From: Metabacillus litoralis | GTDB lineage: Bacteria; Bacillota; Bacilli; Bacillales; Bacillaceae | Length of the DNA stretch: 64,000 bases | Direction: 5' to 3' | Assembly (NCBI RefSeq): GCF_003667825.1 | Contig: NZ_CP033043.1 | Span: forward strand, 1,857,501-1,921,500 | In this document: in pieces, positions 7,957-16,989 of the stretch | Numbering within the stretch: position 1 is the stretch's first letter | Layout of the letters: every line of letters begins with the position of its first letter | The notes under the pieces: model-generated | What the model was told of the DNA's origin: nothing | The model's input: only the letters and a program-made list of their open reading frames with translations | Databases searched by the model: none | Program-made: the position numbers and the translations under genes

Positions 7957-8222
7957 TATTATATCCTCCATTTAGGTCAAACCAATTCTATATAATTCTA
8001 ACGCAATTCTGGAAAAATATAAAACATAAACCTCAAAATAAAATAAGCGCAGCTTCATTTACTTCAATGAATTCACTTGCAGTCTTGTTTTCATATAGTT
8101 TAAAATAATATGCCGCATCTGACATTTTATAAAAAAACTGTTCATAGCATCGAGATACTTTTTTTTATATGTAGAACAATAGTGTAAGGCTGTTGTTATC
8201 TTTTTAAGTTAGAAATAAAAAC

Positions 8223-8250
8223 GGGACAGTAAACCTGTCCCCGTGTCCCA
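8223..8250 (-). repeat. Dispersed GGGACA hairpin element directly after the fbp stop
   Basis: On the minus strand, directly after the fbp stop codon, comes GGGACACGGGGACAGG, then a 3-base gap region and CTGTCCCGTTTTT. The stem plus T-run would work as a terminator. Its layout matches the elements at 5751 and 19747. Confidence 0.8.
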
Positions 8251-10185
8251 TCACTTTATATAACGATATTCCATCAAGCTATTTAACATTGAGACTTCCT
8301 GTAATAAGTCCTCCCCAATGTTTGTTTCTAGCACTTTCTTTCTCTCCAACTCTTTGTCTACTATACGTCTAACTGATAAAACGTCTGTTCCGTTTAAGAG
8401 AACATCTTCTTTTGAATTAAAATGTTGATGAGCAACAAGCTGCATACCAAAGGAATTATATAGTAATGTATATCCTGCAATGCCAGTGGTAGATTGATAG
8501 GCTTTCGAGAAGCCCCCATCAATCACAATCATTTTTCCATTTGCTTTTACAGGATTTTCTCCATTAATTTCTTTTACAGGAGTATGGCCGTTAATGATAT
8601 GGCCTTGATCTGGATCTAGATCAAACTCTTTTAGTAGGCGGCGGCATGTTTCCTCATCCTCGCGCAGGTGATAATAAGGATTCTTTTTCTCTTTATGTGT
8701 TGCCTTGTCCTTAATAAAATATCTTTCAAAGGTTGTCATTGCTCTTTTGCCAAACAATGAAGAATATTCACCAGTCCATAAATACCATACCATATCTGTC
8801 GCAAGATCATCTGTTTCTTCAGGATGTGCAAACGAATAACGTAAATAATGTTCGAACACATCAAGTAATTCACGACCACCATAGGTTTTATCTTCAATGA
8901 TCATTTTTTCCATATTTCCTTCTTCATCTAAAGGAATGCAGCCATGTATTAATAAGTTTCCGTTATATTTTAAATAAAGACTGCCTTTCTTCATAAGAAA
9001 ATTCATATGTCTTGCAAGCTTTTCTGAGTGCTGAACAGAAAATAATAGCTTATCTATTACCTGTTGTTCTTCTTCTAAGAGTTGATCAGGTTGAGCTGGA
9101 TTTATTGTTGCAAAGCAGGGATTTTCAAGTGGATATGTTTGTTCATTAATTGTAATCTCGTTATTCTCATAATCTACCTTTTCAAGCAAAAGTCTTTCTG
9201 ACATATTAAAATTCGAACGTCTTTTGATAATCGGACTTTCAAGCTTAAACTGAATAATTGCGATGGCTTGATGGATTTTTGTGATTTGTAATTTTTCTTC
9301 TTCCGTTATTGATTCATCTCCCTGCACCTTAGGTCTAAAGGCAGGGTTATCACCATAATATTTCTCAGCTAGATTTAGAAGCGGCCTTAGGTTGATTCCA
9401 TATACGTCTTCAATGATATCTAGGTTGTTATAACGTGCACAAATTCGAATAATGTTTGCCAGACAAACCTTTGATCCGGCAAAAGCCCCAATCCAGAGAA
9501 CATCATGATTTCCCCATTGAATATCAACAGAGTGATAATTAATGAGAGCTTCCATGATTTTATCTGGTTCAGGTCCACGATCATAAATATCCCCTACAAC
9601 ATGAAGATGATCAACAACTAGTCTCTGAGTCGTATAGGCAAGTCCGATAATGAGCTTATCTGCTTGTCCGAGAGTAATAATTTGTTGGACGATTTTTGAA
9701 TAATAAGGTTCTTTAAAATTTGTAAATTCATCTGTTTTATATAGTAATTCTTCTACAATGTAAACAAACTGACTAGGTAATGCTTTACGCAATTTCGAGC
9801 GTGTATATTTAGAAGACGCATAACAAATAAGCTTAATCATGCGCTCAATAATGACAGTATACCAGTGGTGTAATTCTTGTTCATTGTCAAAATCATTTTT
9901 AATAAGCTTTAATTTTTCTTCCGGATAATAAACCAATGTGGCAAATTCTTTTATTTCTTTTTCGGTTAAAACCTTTTTAAATATGTCCTCAATTTTCTCT
10001 TTGACCTTTCCAGAACCATTTCTTAACACATGTTGAAAGGCTTGATACTCCCCGTGCAAATCACTTACAAAATGCTCTGTTCCCTTTGGTAGATTTAGAA
10101 TGGCTTCTAGATTTATAATTTCAGTGACCACTTTTTCTTCACTATCATATTTTTGGGCCAGTAAATCTAAGAATTTTGTATTCAA
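8251..10185 (-). CDS. fbp: Fructose-1,6-bisphosphatase, class III
   Basis: A 644-residue protein matching the Firmicutes class III fructose-1,6-bisphosphatase, which removes the 1-phosphate in gluconeogenesis. Metallophosphatase signatures are visible: [10 protein letters not shown] (about 42-51), [11 protein letters not shown] (about 198-208), GNHD (about 226-229) and a C-terminal NGHTPVKE, with VIDGGFSK. Length agrees with the family (about 640-670). It starts at a TTG behind AAAGGGGATACATATC. It is a single gene with a GGGACA hairpin element at its 3' end. I am confident of the assignment. Confidence 0.96.
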   Translation of the reverse strand: MNTKFLDLLAQKYDSEEKVVTEIINLEAILNLPKGTEHFVSDLHGEYQAFQHVLRNGSGKVKEKIEDIFKKVLTEKEIKEFATLVYYPEEKLKLIKNDFDNEQELHHWYTVIIERMIKLICYASSKYTRSKLRKALPSQFVYIVEELLYKTDEFTNFKEPYYSKIVQQIITLGQADKLIIGLAYTTQRLVVDHLHVVGDIYDRGPEPDKIMEALINYHSVDIQWGNHDVLWIGAFAGSKVCLANIIRICARYNNLDIIEDVYGINLRPLLNLAEKYYGDNPAFRPKVQGDESITEEEKLQITKIHQAIAIIQFKLESPIIKRRSNFNMSERLLLEKVDYENNEITINEQTYPLENPCFATINPAQPDQLLEEEQQVIDKLLFSVQHSEKLARHMNFLMKKGSLYLKYNGNLLIHGCIPLDEEGNMEKMIIEDKTYGGRELLDVFEHYLRYSFAHPEETDDLATDMVWYLWTGEYSSLFGKRAMTTFERYFIKDKATHKEKKNPYYHLREDEETCRRLLKEFDLDPDQGHIINGHTPVKEINGENPVKANGKMIVIDGGFSKAYQSTTGIAGYTLLYNSFGMQLVAHQHFNSKEDVLLNGTDVLSVRRIVDKELERKKVLETNIGEDLLQEVSMLNSLMEYRYIK

Positions 10186-10493
10186 GATATGTATCCCCTT
10201 TCACGACTTATGTTATTTATATTATAAGAAAAAGCATAGAGGGTATTTATAACGGTTATGATTTTTTTATTGTCTTTATTTGCCATTATAAAGTTTTTAT
10301 TTCTACTATTCTATTAAAAGACATTTTTATTTTATCATTTTTCAGAATTTTTGGGGGTATTTTTAGAGGGTGAAAAGATAACACACTTCATTTTTAAGTA
10401 CCACTTAACCAAAAAACATGCGCTATCCTATTGGACAGTGCATGTTTTTCATGTGTTTTTTATAGTGTTTCATAGATGAGATATTGAAATTGT
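10186..10493. other. Intergenic: fbp leader and an esterase-gene terminator
   Basis: An AT-rich region with no gene. It holds the upstream region of fbp and, at 10411-10450, the terminator of the esterase gene. Confidence 0.5.
10411..10450 (-). terminator. Terminator of the SGNH esterase gene
   Basis: ACATGC and GCATGT arms extend into A/T tracts and enclose an inner hairpin GCACTGTCC-AAT-AGGATAGCGC on the minus strand, followed by TTTTTT. The inner sequence closely resembles the terminator at 11736-11758. Confidence 0.8.
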
Positions 10494-11510
10494 CTATTCT
10501 TCATCCTCAGCTATCGCCTCTTTTTCAACACTAACCTCTTCCATGCTTTCTAAAATACGCTTAGCCATAAGCTTGTAACCAGTTGTATTAGGATGGAAAT
10601 AATCTTCGGATAATAATTCTACATCTGAGTTACTAAAAAGATCAGCGATTGGGATATAATTTACATTTTCAAAATCCTCTGTTATAGACTTGCCAATTTC
10701 GTTCCAGTCGTTAACAATCATTTGCATTTCTTGAATTTCAGGAAAATAACGATCAAAAGGATTATAAAAACCAATATAATATATTTTAGAGTTTGGATTT
10801 AGTTCATTAATTTTACTAAAAATAGCTGTTAATCTTTCAATATATTGTTGTTCCTCTTTTTCAAAATCCTCAAGCTGAAGGTTTGTAAAATTGCTTCTAA
10901 CAATCTTCATAATATCGTTGGCTCCTATTGTAACTAAAACGATATCAGCTTTTTGAATAGATGCTTCAATCTCTTTTTTCTCAAGACGTTTTAGTAATTG
11001 ATCGGTACGGTTTCCTCTTTTCCCGTAGTTTTCAATCGTAACTTTTATGTTATTATTTTCAAACGTGGTATTTAAAATCCCGACATAACCACCATTTTTA
11101 GTTTCATCTCCAACACCTTGAGTGAGAGAATCACCAATCGCTACGACCTGTAGATCCTTTTCAAAAAGTTTTATAACACCTTCTACAGCTTCTTTTACCT
11201 TCTCCTTGATACCTTCTGTTATTGTATGTTTATTATTCTCATCTTCTACAATTTCTTTCTTTTCTTCATCTGCTAATTCAATTGAAACATCCTCAATCTT
11301 CACGTCTTTTACAAGTGGCGCTTCTTCAGAAATTTTCTTATCTTCCGTTTTAGATTTTTCTGATGTATCAACAGATTCTGTCGCTTCATTCATAATTGAT
11401 GTTTCGATATTACTCTGCTTTGTTTGATTAAAATGAGAAAGAAAGAAGTATAAACTAAAGCACACTACTAGTAAACTAGCAATCGTGACTATTACTTTTA
11501 GTCTTTGCAT
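10494..11510 (-). CDS. Membrane-anchored SGNH/GDSL-type esterase
   Basis: A 338-residue protein with an N-terminal membrane anchor or signal peptide (residues 5-25), an acidic low-complexity linker rich in Glu, Lys and Ser (about 30-115), and an SGNH hydrolase domain. The catalytic blocks are visible: VVAIGDSLTQG (Ser near 128), the Gly in GYVG, GANDIM with Asn near 198, and DYFHPNTTGY with the Asp-His pair near 310. Such enzymes hydrolyse ester bonds in lipids or cell-wall acyl groups. The extracellular position fits a role at the cell surface. The substrate is not deducible. Confidence 0.88.
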   Translation of the reverse strand: MQRLKVIVTIASLLVVCFSLYFFLSHFNQTKQSNIETSIMNEATESVDTSEKSKTEDKKISEEAPLVKDVKIEDVSIELADEEKKEIVEDENNKHTITEGIKEKVKEAVEGVIKLFEKDLQVVAIGDSLTQGVGDETKNGGYVGILNTTFENNNIKVTIENYGKRGNRTDQLLKRLEKKEIEASIQKADIVLVTIGANDIMKIVRSNFTNLQLEDFEKEEQQYIERLTAIFSKINELNPNSKIYYIGFYNPFDRYFPEIQEMQMIVNDWNEIGKSITEDFENVNYIPIADLFSNSDVELLSEDYFHPNTTGYKLMAKRILESMEEVSVEKEAIAEDEE

Positions 11511-11735
11511 CTATAACCACACCATTTCTAGTTGTTAAATAAATAATTGCTCATAATCATTGTGCAATGTCTCATAATTGTACTATAAAAATTCTGAAAA
11601 ACTTATGGGATTTTATTCCACAACATGCTACTCCCATGTTTATGAATATTTCTTCACAAACATTAATAATTTTATTGTATTTACCCGGAACATCTATGCA
11701 TTAATCATCTCATTTTTCCCTTAAAACTAAAATAA

Positions 11736-11758
11736 GCACGTATCCTTTTGGATAGTGC
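11736..11758 (-). terminator. Terminator of the amj-operon
   Basis: On the minus strand GCACTATCC-AAAA-GGATACGTGC with one bulge, followed by TTATTTT. It ends the transcript of the acetyltransferase gene and is nearly the same hairpin as the one inside 10411-10450. Confidence 0.7.
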
Positions 11759-11786
11759 CTAGCGTTCATAAGGTATAAGAACCTTA

Positions 11787-12602
11787 TCACTCAACTTGCC
11801 CACCAATTGATTCATAACGAATCATAGTCCAAAATCCAATATCAGAAAATCCTAATCTTTTATAGATCTTTCCTGCAGCAGGATTATCATAAAATAAACA
11901 AAGTGATTTTCCTTCAGAAAGTAATTCACTGCAAAGCTTTTCCATACATAATGTTGCATATCCTCTCCGTTCAAATCCTGGTCTTGTTCCAACTCCCACG
12001 ATCATCGCAGATTGAGAATTTTCGGCTGTTGTGGATGCTGAAGCAACCATTTCTCCTTCTTCATTCCGAACAAAATAGGTTCTCCCAGTTTTATCCTTTT
12101 CAGCACGTTCTCTCGCTTCAACACTGAAATTCCCAGTAGCAAACTCAGGTATTGAACGTAACATCTCTACATTTTCATGATATTCTGACGACTGTAAATA
12201 GCTTGCAAGTTTTATTTTCTCCTTATCTACCTCATAACTTAAACCTATACATTTTGCGTAATATGTTTCACTATGCTTTCTTACATCTCTATGAATATAT
12301 TGTTGCAGAGGCTCAATTAAATGCTTTAATCCACTGATTTCAATTCGTGATGGATTAAGATTAATAATGTCTGCAAAGCCTTTTACATCATATTGACCCT
12401 CACTAAATGGAATGTAATTTCGATCATATCGTAATAAAACAGCCATTAATTTACCACGTTCAAATTGTCCCCATAGATCTTGTATGTCAGAATCATATCC
12501 ATATGCTTCAATATCACCTATAATAAATAAATTTTCTGCTGGTTTAGGACCAATTAACTTCATTACTGATTCATGATCATCTTTATTTAGTTTACGAATC
12601 AT
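11787..12602 (-). CDS. GNAT family N-acetyltransferase, two-domain
   Basis: A 271-residue protein. The N-terminal half (PAENLFIIGDIEAYGYDS, then LLRYDRNYIPFSEG) resembles the degenerate GNAT-like domain of DUF4081-type proteins. The C-terminal half holds the acetyl-CoA site: MIVGVGTRPGFERRGYATLC (R-x-x-GxG/A-like loop) and LCLFYDNPAAGKIYKRLGF, as in FR47-like GNATs. The substrate is unknown. It is the last gene of an apparent operon with a small membrane protein and amj, with 24 bases between it and the gene upstream. It ends at a hairpin terminator. Confidence 0.85.
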   Translation of the reverse strand: MIRKLNKDDHESVMKLIGPKPAENLFIIGDIEAYGYDSDIQDLWGQFERGKLMAVLLRYDRNYIPFSEGQYDVKGFADIINLNPSRIEISGLKHLIEPLQQYIHRDVRKHSETYYAKCIGLSYEVDKEKIKLASYLQSSEYHENVEMLRSIPEFATGNFSVEARERAEKDKTGRTYFVRNEEGEMVASASTTAENSQSAMIVGVGTRPGFERRGYATLCMEKLCSELLSEGKSLCLFYDNPAAGKIYKRLGFSDIGFWTMIRYESIGGQVE

Positions 12603-12626
12603 CGATCTTCCCCCTATATTTCAATC

Positions 12627-12845
12627 TCATTTTTCGCCTTTTTCTATTAAATACCTCTCATATACTTCTTTAGCTTTATCAGTTCCTCCAGCTGGAATCA
12701 CTTGTTTATGAATCTCTCTTATTAATATACATGTTCTAAAGAGCACTCCCACAATAGTTGAACATAATAGATAAATTCCAACAGGTCCAAAGAAAACTAA
12801 TAAACCTAATAGTCCGGCTATTATAATTGACAAAAATAGTTTCAT
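12627..12845 (-). CDS. Small membrane protein in the amj operon
   Basis: A 72-residue protein with two adjacent hydrophobic segments (about residues 2-20 and 24-42) and a polar C-terminal tail (GGTDKAKEVYERYLIEKGEK). TAGGAG stands before the ATG. It lies 40 bases downstream of amj and 24 bases upstream of the acetyltransferase, all in the same direction, so it is probably cotranscribed with both. I do not recognise the family and make no functional claim beyond membrane location. Confidence 0.7.
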   Translation of the reverse strand: MKLFLSIIIAGLLGLLVFFGPVGIYLLCSTIVGVLFRTCILIREIHKQVIPAGGTDKAKEVYERYLIEKGEK

Positions 12846-12885
12846 CTCTATACTCCTAAAAATTTGAATTACTGAGGCGTTTTAC

Positions 12886-13701
12886 TTATATCCAACTAGC
12901 AAACCAAGCAACATAGTATGCAGCCGGAATAAATAATAATTGAGCTAGAACTGTACCGACTAATTTAGAACTAACCATTGTTAAAGAATAGCTTTTCAAA
13001 TAAATGTAATCACATTCTTTTTTCATGACTCGATCTGCCAAAACTGAAGCTTTAGGATCAATAAATAATGTTAGCAATATTGTCGCAATGCCGTTAATAA
13101 TACCTGATGACATTAAAGCAGCTTGAGCATAATCTTCAGGAACCAACATGGATGCATAGATAGAAGAAAGTACCCCAATCGTAAAAACTGCTGAAACGAT
13201 TACATTGGTAACAAAAAGCCTTTTGGGTATGGTTTTATATGTAATTCCCTTTAGATATGATAGTTTAGGCATTCTTATACATTTCATTATTTTCCTAAAA
13301 CCTTTTCTATTAAATTGACTAAGAAATAATGCCACCATAGATCCCCGTTGTTTTGATAGCTGAACGATGGCTCTTGAAAAAATATTGATAAATGTTGGGA
13401 AAAGAAGAATTCCTAGCAATACTCCAATTGTGGTAACTCCAATTAAGATTCTATATTGTTCCTCTATAAAATGTAGTTTGTTCCAATCAGGTGCCTCTGC
13501 AATTAATTTTGCTGTTAGGGGTTGTTGAATCATTGTCGAAAATCTTGAAACAATGACAAGAGTACTAAATAAAGAAATTGCTGTCGCAATTAGCTTGACC
13601 CGTGTACCTGAAATCCTTGTCGAGTAAGCTAAAGTCTCTACCATTGTAATGACCATTATAAACAATGATATAATGATCAACTTACTTGTTATCAATTCCA
13701 T
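12886..13701 (-). CDS. amj: Lipid II flippase Amj family protein
   Basis: A 271-residue integral membrane protein with about six hydrophobic segments. The opening MELITSKLIIISLFIMVI, the METLAYSTRISGTR block just after, and the later SVLADRVMKKE match the Amj (YdaH, DUF2837) family. Amj is an alternative lipid II flippase in B. subtilis, moving the peptidoglycan precursor across the membrane when MurJ is absent or blocked. The length agrees with the family. The gene heads an operon with a small membrane protein and an acetyltransferase. I saw no ECF-type promoter that I would trust upstream. Confidence 0.85.
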   Translation of the reverse strand: MELITSKLIIISLFIMVITMVETLAYSTRISGTRVKLIATAISLFSTLVIVSRFSTMIQQPLTAKLIAEAPDWNKLHFIEEQYRILIGVTTIGVLLGILLFPTFINIFSRAIVQLSKQRGSMVALFLSQFNRKGFRKIMKCIRMPKLSYLKGITYKTIPKRLFVTNVIVSAVFTIGVLSSIYASMLVPEDYAQAALMSSGIINGIATILLTLFIDPKASVLADRVMKKECDYIYLKSYSLTMVSSKLVGTVLAQLLFIPAAYYVAWFASWI

Positions 13702-13924
13702 AAATAAACTCCTTACATATTATCTTTTGCTATATTATAAAGTAAAACATTTTATAATGGGATGATAAAGAGCTCAATTTTCCATAATTTTTCATTAAGC
13801 TCGTGTGAAAGACAAAGGCTTCATGTTTGTTTTTAGCAAATCTATACCAAACCTTTTCACAAAGCTTATCCAATTGAAACAGATGTTGAGGAAGAAATAT
13901 TCTCATTCATAATCAAAAAAATAA

Positions 13925-13968
13925 AAAAGCCATTTCCTAAAGGGACAGCATCTAGGGATTGGCTTTTT
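13925..13968. terminator. Long terminator hairpin
   Basis: AAAAAGCCA and TTGGCTTTTT arms enclose a loop containing GGGACAGCATCTAGGGA. It lies 3' of the VOC gene on the minus strand. The 200 bases between it and amj hold nothing I can support. Confidence 0.7.
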
Positions 13969-13995
13969 ATATCAGAATAAACTGATTTATTTATT

Positions 13996-14448
13996 TCATG
14001 GTTGCCATATTTCTAACAGATTTCTATCTAAATCGTAAAATTTAAAAGCATCTCCAACAGATCTATCCTCGGAAATTTCATTTACTATTTCTACACCATT
14101 TTCTATGAAACGATTGTACATTTCTTGAATACGTGGAGTAATGAAGCAAACTAAAGGGTGTAGATTGTTACTCTTAACAGCATGATCCACTCTCTCTTCT
14201 CGCGTCTTGTCGGTCACAAGGAATATAGCTGGGGTCGTTTGCCTAAGACCTGGCCCCAGAATGTCACCATTATGATCTGGAAATCTTAGGATAGATCTTT
14301 GCATCCCAGGACTAACAGGGTTATGGATTGTAGGTTCACAGCCTAAGTTCTTTTGGTACCATTTAACAGACTCGTAAACATCCTTTACTAGAATATAAAT
14401 GCAAGTAACACCTGTAATGTCTTCTAATCCCCCTAACTCTTTTTTCAT
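13996..14448 (-). CDS. VOC family (glyoxalase/bleomycin resistance-like) protein
   Basis: A 150-residue protein with the vicinal-oxygen-chelate pattern: a first beta-alpha-beta module with CIYILVKDVYESVKWYQKNLG (about 16-36), a middle PAIFLVTD strand, and a second module with LHPLVCFITPRIQEMYNRFI and the closing FKFYDLDRNLLEIWQP, in which the Glu is a usual metal ligand. VOC proteins include glyoxalases, dioxygenases and fosfomycin or bleomycin resistance proteins; which activity applies here cannot be told. It stands alone between amj and the pentapeptide gene. Confidence 0.85.
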   Translation of the reverse strand: MKKELGGLEDITGVTCIYILVKDVYESVKWYQKNLGCEPTIHNPVSPGMQRSILRFPDHNGDILGPGLRQTTPAIFLVTDKTREERVDHAVKSNNLHPLVCFITPRIQEMYNRFIENGVEIVNEISEDRSVGDAFKFYDLDRNLLEIWQP

Positions 14449-14546
14449 TTGCTTATTTCACCACTCTCATTCGATTTGGTCAAGATCAACCATGAAAAGT
14501 CAATAAAACCTTGCCTTTTACAAATTATTCAGGTTCAACCTCTCTC

Positions 14547-15023
14547 TTACTTTTCTTGTTTCCTAATTAAATCCTCAATTAATATCCCATTAATCTTAAG
14601 CCCTGAAATGTCACAATCGATAATTTCCATATTAGATAAGTTACAATTTTTTATTTGCCCTTTTGCGAGATTACAATGATCGAAGCTTACTGGTTTGTAT
14701 TCTCCGTTTTCATTAAAATTTGGAGCTCCTTCTTCCGGAAGAACAGCATTACGAAACTCTGTTCCAAATAAGTGAACGTGATCTATAACGGCATGACTAA
14801 AATTGGCATGTTTTATTTGTGCCCGAGATAAATTAGTATTGGAGATTTCAACTTGTTCCAAATTAACATCATTTAATAACATACTTTTCATATTTGCATT
14901 ATTAACCTTTGTTTTTGCCAAGCTTACATTATCTATCTCAAGCTCCTCAGCATTCACTTCTTGCCACCTTGATCCAGATATATTAGCTTTTTGTAAATCT
15001 AATTTTTGAACATGTAATGACAT
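14547..15023 (-). CDS. Pentapeptide repeat protein
   Basis: A 158-residue protein composed largely of A(D/N)LxX-type pentapeptides: LQKANISGS, EIDNVSLAKTKVNNANMKSM, LLNDVNLEQVEISNTNLSRA, IKHANFSHAVI, CNLAKGQIKNCNLSNMEII. Such repeats fold into a right-handed quadrilateral beta-helix; some members mimic DNA and protect gyrase, many have unknown roles. There is no signal peptide or extra domain. A clear AAGGAG precedes the ATG. No neighbour suggests a specific job. Confidence 0.85.
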   Translation of the reverse strand: MSLHVQKLDLQKANISGSRWQEVNAEELEIDNVSLAKTKVNNANMKSMLLNDVNLEQVEISNTNLSRAQIKHANFSHAVIDHVHLFGTEFRNAVLPEEGAPNFNENGEYKPVSFDHCNLAKGQIKNCNLSNMEIIDCDISGLKINGILIEDLIRKQEK

Positions 15024-15146
15024 AAAAAAAACAACTCCTTTATATTTATTCAGATTAAAGCCAGACCCCTTTTAAATATTCTCTTTTTAACAAAAAATTC
15101 CTTTTCGGAACTTAACTAATTCTATAAGAGCCATTTTAAATAATAA

Positions 15147-15186
15147 AAAAGGTGCCATTCCTTATAATTAGAGGATGACACCTTTT
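15147..15186 (-). terminator. Terminator of the MMPL/YhgE operon
   Basis: On the minus strand AAAAGGTG-CAT-CCT pairs with AGG-ATG-CACCTTTTTT around an AT-rich loop, 4 bases after the YhgE-like gene. Confidence 0.8.
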
Positions 15187-15189
15187 CCA

Positions 15190-16989
15190 TTAAAACAAGT
15201 CCATTAACTTCTTCCAAAATCCTTTTTCTTCTTCAGCTTTTTTTGTTTTCTCTTCTTCTTTTTTCTCTTCTTTTTTAATCGTTTCTGTTTTAAAAACAAA
15301 TTGAACGGAGTTTATTTTTTCATTCTCAGGTGAGACAAAGGATACAGCTTTAAAATCTGATTTATCGTAGTCATCAATCATTTGATCGACTTCTTTTTTC
15401 ATTTGTTCTGGTAAATCCGCTGTAGATTCATAAAGTTCATTCGTTCCATCATGAAGTCTGCTTAGTCCATTCTCTATTTCATTTGCTCCTTGAGACAAAC
15501 CTACGACTCCCTTGTGAATTTGTGTATATGAATGAGATAATTCGTTCACTCCTCCAGTATATTTTACTATCCCAGAATGAAATGTTTTGTAATTTGTAGT
15601 TAGCTGACTTATTCCAACCTGTAATTGAGAGAATGACTTAGCAAAGTCCATCTCCTCCAAAGAAGTAGTAAGCGCTCCTGACATTGTATCCAACTGATCA
15701 GCCATTAGTGGGAGTGATCGGCTAACTTCCTCTAGCGTTCCATTTACTGCATCAAAGGCTTGTTTGACAGCTTCGTAAGTACCCTTTGCAGTTCGTGCAG
15801 CAGAATAGGTTTCAAGCAATTGATTCAGTACGGTTTGATCTCCGCCACTATTAAAAAGCTGTGCGGTTTGTTCTTCTGTGATTTCATATTCAGGAATGGC
15901 TTCCATCGCTTTGTTTAGAGTGCTGTATGCTGTTGCATAATTTTCTTTTAAAGCATTTAACCCCTCAGAAGTGTTTCTTAAACCCTTTGATATTTCCGAA
16001 AGTCCTGCAGTCAGCTGTTCCAAATCGCCAACATTCATTTCTTTAGAACCATTAGCAAGAGATGAATTTAGTTTTTGAAGTGCTTGTGAAATGGATTGGG
16101 AAGCACCAACTATTTCCGAGGATTTCGAGCTAATCGCTGTCATTCCCCCGCGAAAATTCTCTGATCCATTCGGTAAATCCTTCGTCTTTGTGTTTAATTC
16201 TGTAAGTCCAGTTTTTAGATCCGCCATCCCATTATTTATTTTTTTTATGGCGCTAGTCAGCTCAGATAAGTCACCTGTCATATCATCTATATCAGGTGCA
16301 TCAATTGGCATAGACGATGGAATACCCGTGATGTCAATTCCTTCTAGTTCAAAATTAACAACATCAGCTTCAACAACAAGCTCTTCTTCCTTTTCAGGCA
16401 TCACAGTAAAGGTTACTTGCTTGTTTTTTCCTGCATTGGCTAACATTCCATCAGGAGCTTCAATGTTGTTGAAGAGATCTGTGTTTAAAGCAAGAGAAAT
16501 TTGTAATAAATAGTTGTTAAAAAAGACAGAATCTACTTGTTCGTTATAGGACGTAGCTATCTTCATTTGTACATGCCCATTTGCCCCAGCAAGTTCTTTA
16601 GGAGAGATTTCTTTTCCGTCTAAGAAATAAGAAATAGAAATATTCCAGGGTAATGGTTCTTCATTCATATTACCTTGATAATAAAATTTACCTTTTGAAG
16701 CCGTAAACTTAACAGCATTATCGACTTGATTTATTTCATCTAAATTCGTTAAGTTTTTCAAACTAGTATAGAGACCATAATCAACAATTTCTCCTGCTTT
16801 TTCTACGTCTAAAATATTAACAACATATAGTTCTTGTTCCTCACCAATTGCACTTAGTTTTGCATAAACTACTTCATCCTTCGAGGAGATTTCTCCACTT
16901 TCTTGGGTAGCAGCTGCCGCTGGAAGTGAAGGTAAAAGTAAACTAATTGCGGCAAAAGTAAACAAAAACTTCTTCATTCTCCTCATCAT
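15190..16989 (-). CDS. Secreted YhgE/Pip-like coiled-coil protein, partner of the MMPL transporter
   Basis: A 599-residue protein with a signal peptide (about residues 1-27, ending PAAAA), a beta-rich N-terminal domain, and a long helical heptad region (about 225-540) of the YhgE/Pip kind with repeats such as LTAGLSEISKGLRNTSEGL and LSQGANEIENGLSRLHDGTN. The C-terminus is Lys/Glu-rich and ends in a short WKKLMDLF tail. Its ATG overlaps the stop of the transporter gene (TGATG) behind AAGGAGGAGG, so the two are coupled and probably form one exporter. It is likely under control of the divergent TetR gene. Other start ATGs lie 1 and 4 codons in. Confidence 0.82.
   Translation of the reverse strand: MMRRMKKFLFTFAAISLLLPSLPAAAATQESGEISSKDEVVYAKLSAIGEEQELYVVNILDVEKAGEIVDYGLYTSLKNLTNLDEINQVDNAVKFTASKGKFYYQGNMNEEPLPWNISISYFLDGKEISPKELAGANGHVQMKIATSYNEQVDSVFFNNYLLQISLALNTDLFNNIEAPDGMLANAGKNKQVTFTVMPEKEEELVVEADVVNFELEGIDITGIPSSMPIDAPDIDDMTGDLSELTSAIKKINNGMADLKTGLTELNTKTKDLPNGSENFRGGMTAISSKSSEIVGASQSISQALQKLNSSLANGSKEMNVGDLEQLTAGLSEISKGLRNTSEGLNALKENYATAYSTLNKAMEAIPEYEITEEQTAQLFNSGGDQTVLNQLLETYSAARTAKGTYEAVKQAFDAVNGTLEEVSRSLPLMADQLDTMSGALTTSLEEMDFAKSFSQLQVGISQLTTNYKTFHSGIVKYTGGVNELSHSYTQIHKGVVGLSQGANEIENGLSRLHDGTNELYESTADLPEQMKKEVDQMIDDYDKSDFKAVSFVSPENEKINSVQFVFKTETIKKEEKKEEEKTKKAEEEKGFWKKLMDLF

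Noticed and set aside
13800..13925. Possible coding relic between the VOC gene and amj
   Set aside because: Short protein-like strings appear in one frame (KPFHKAYPIETDVEEEIFSF), but a stop lies just upstream and I cannot connect it to a family.
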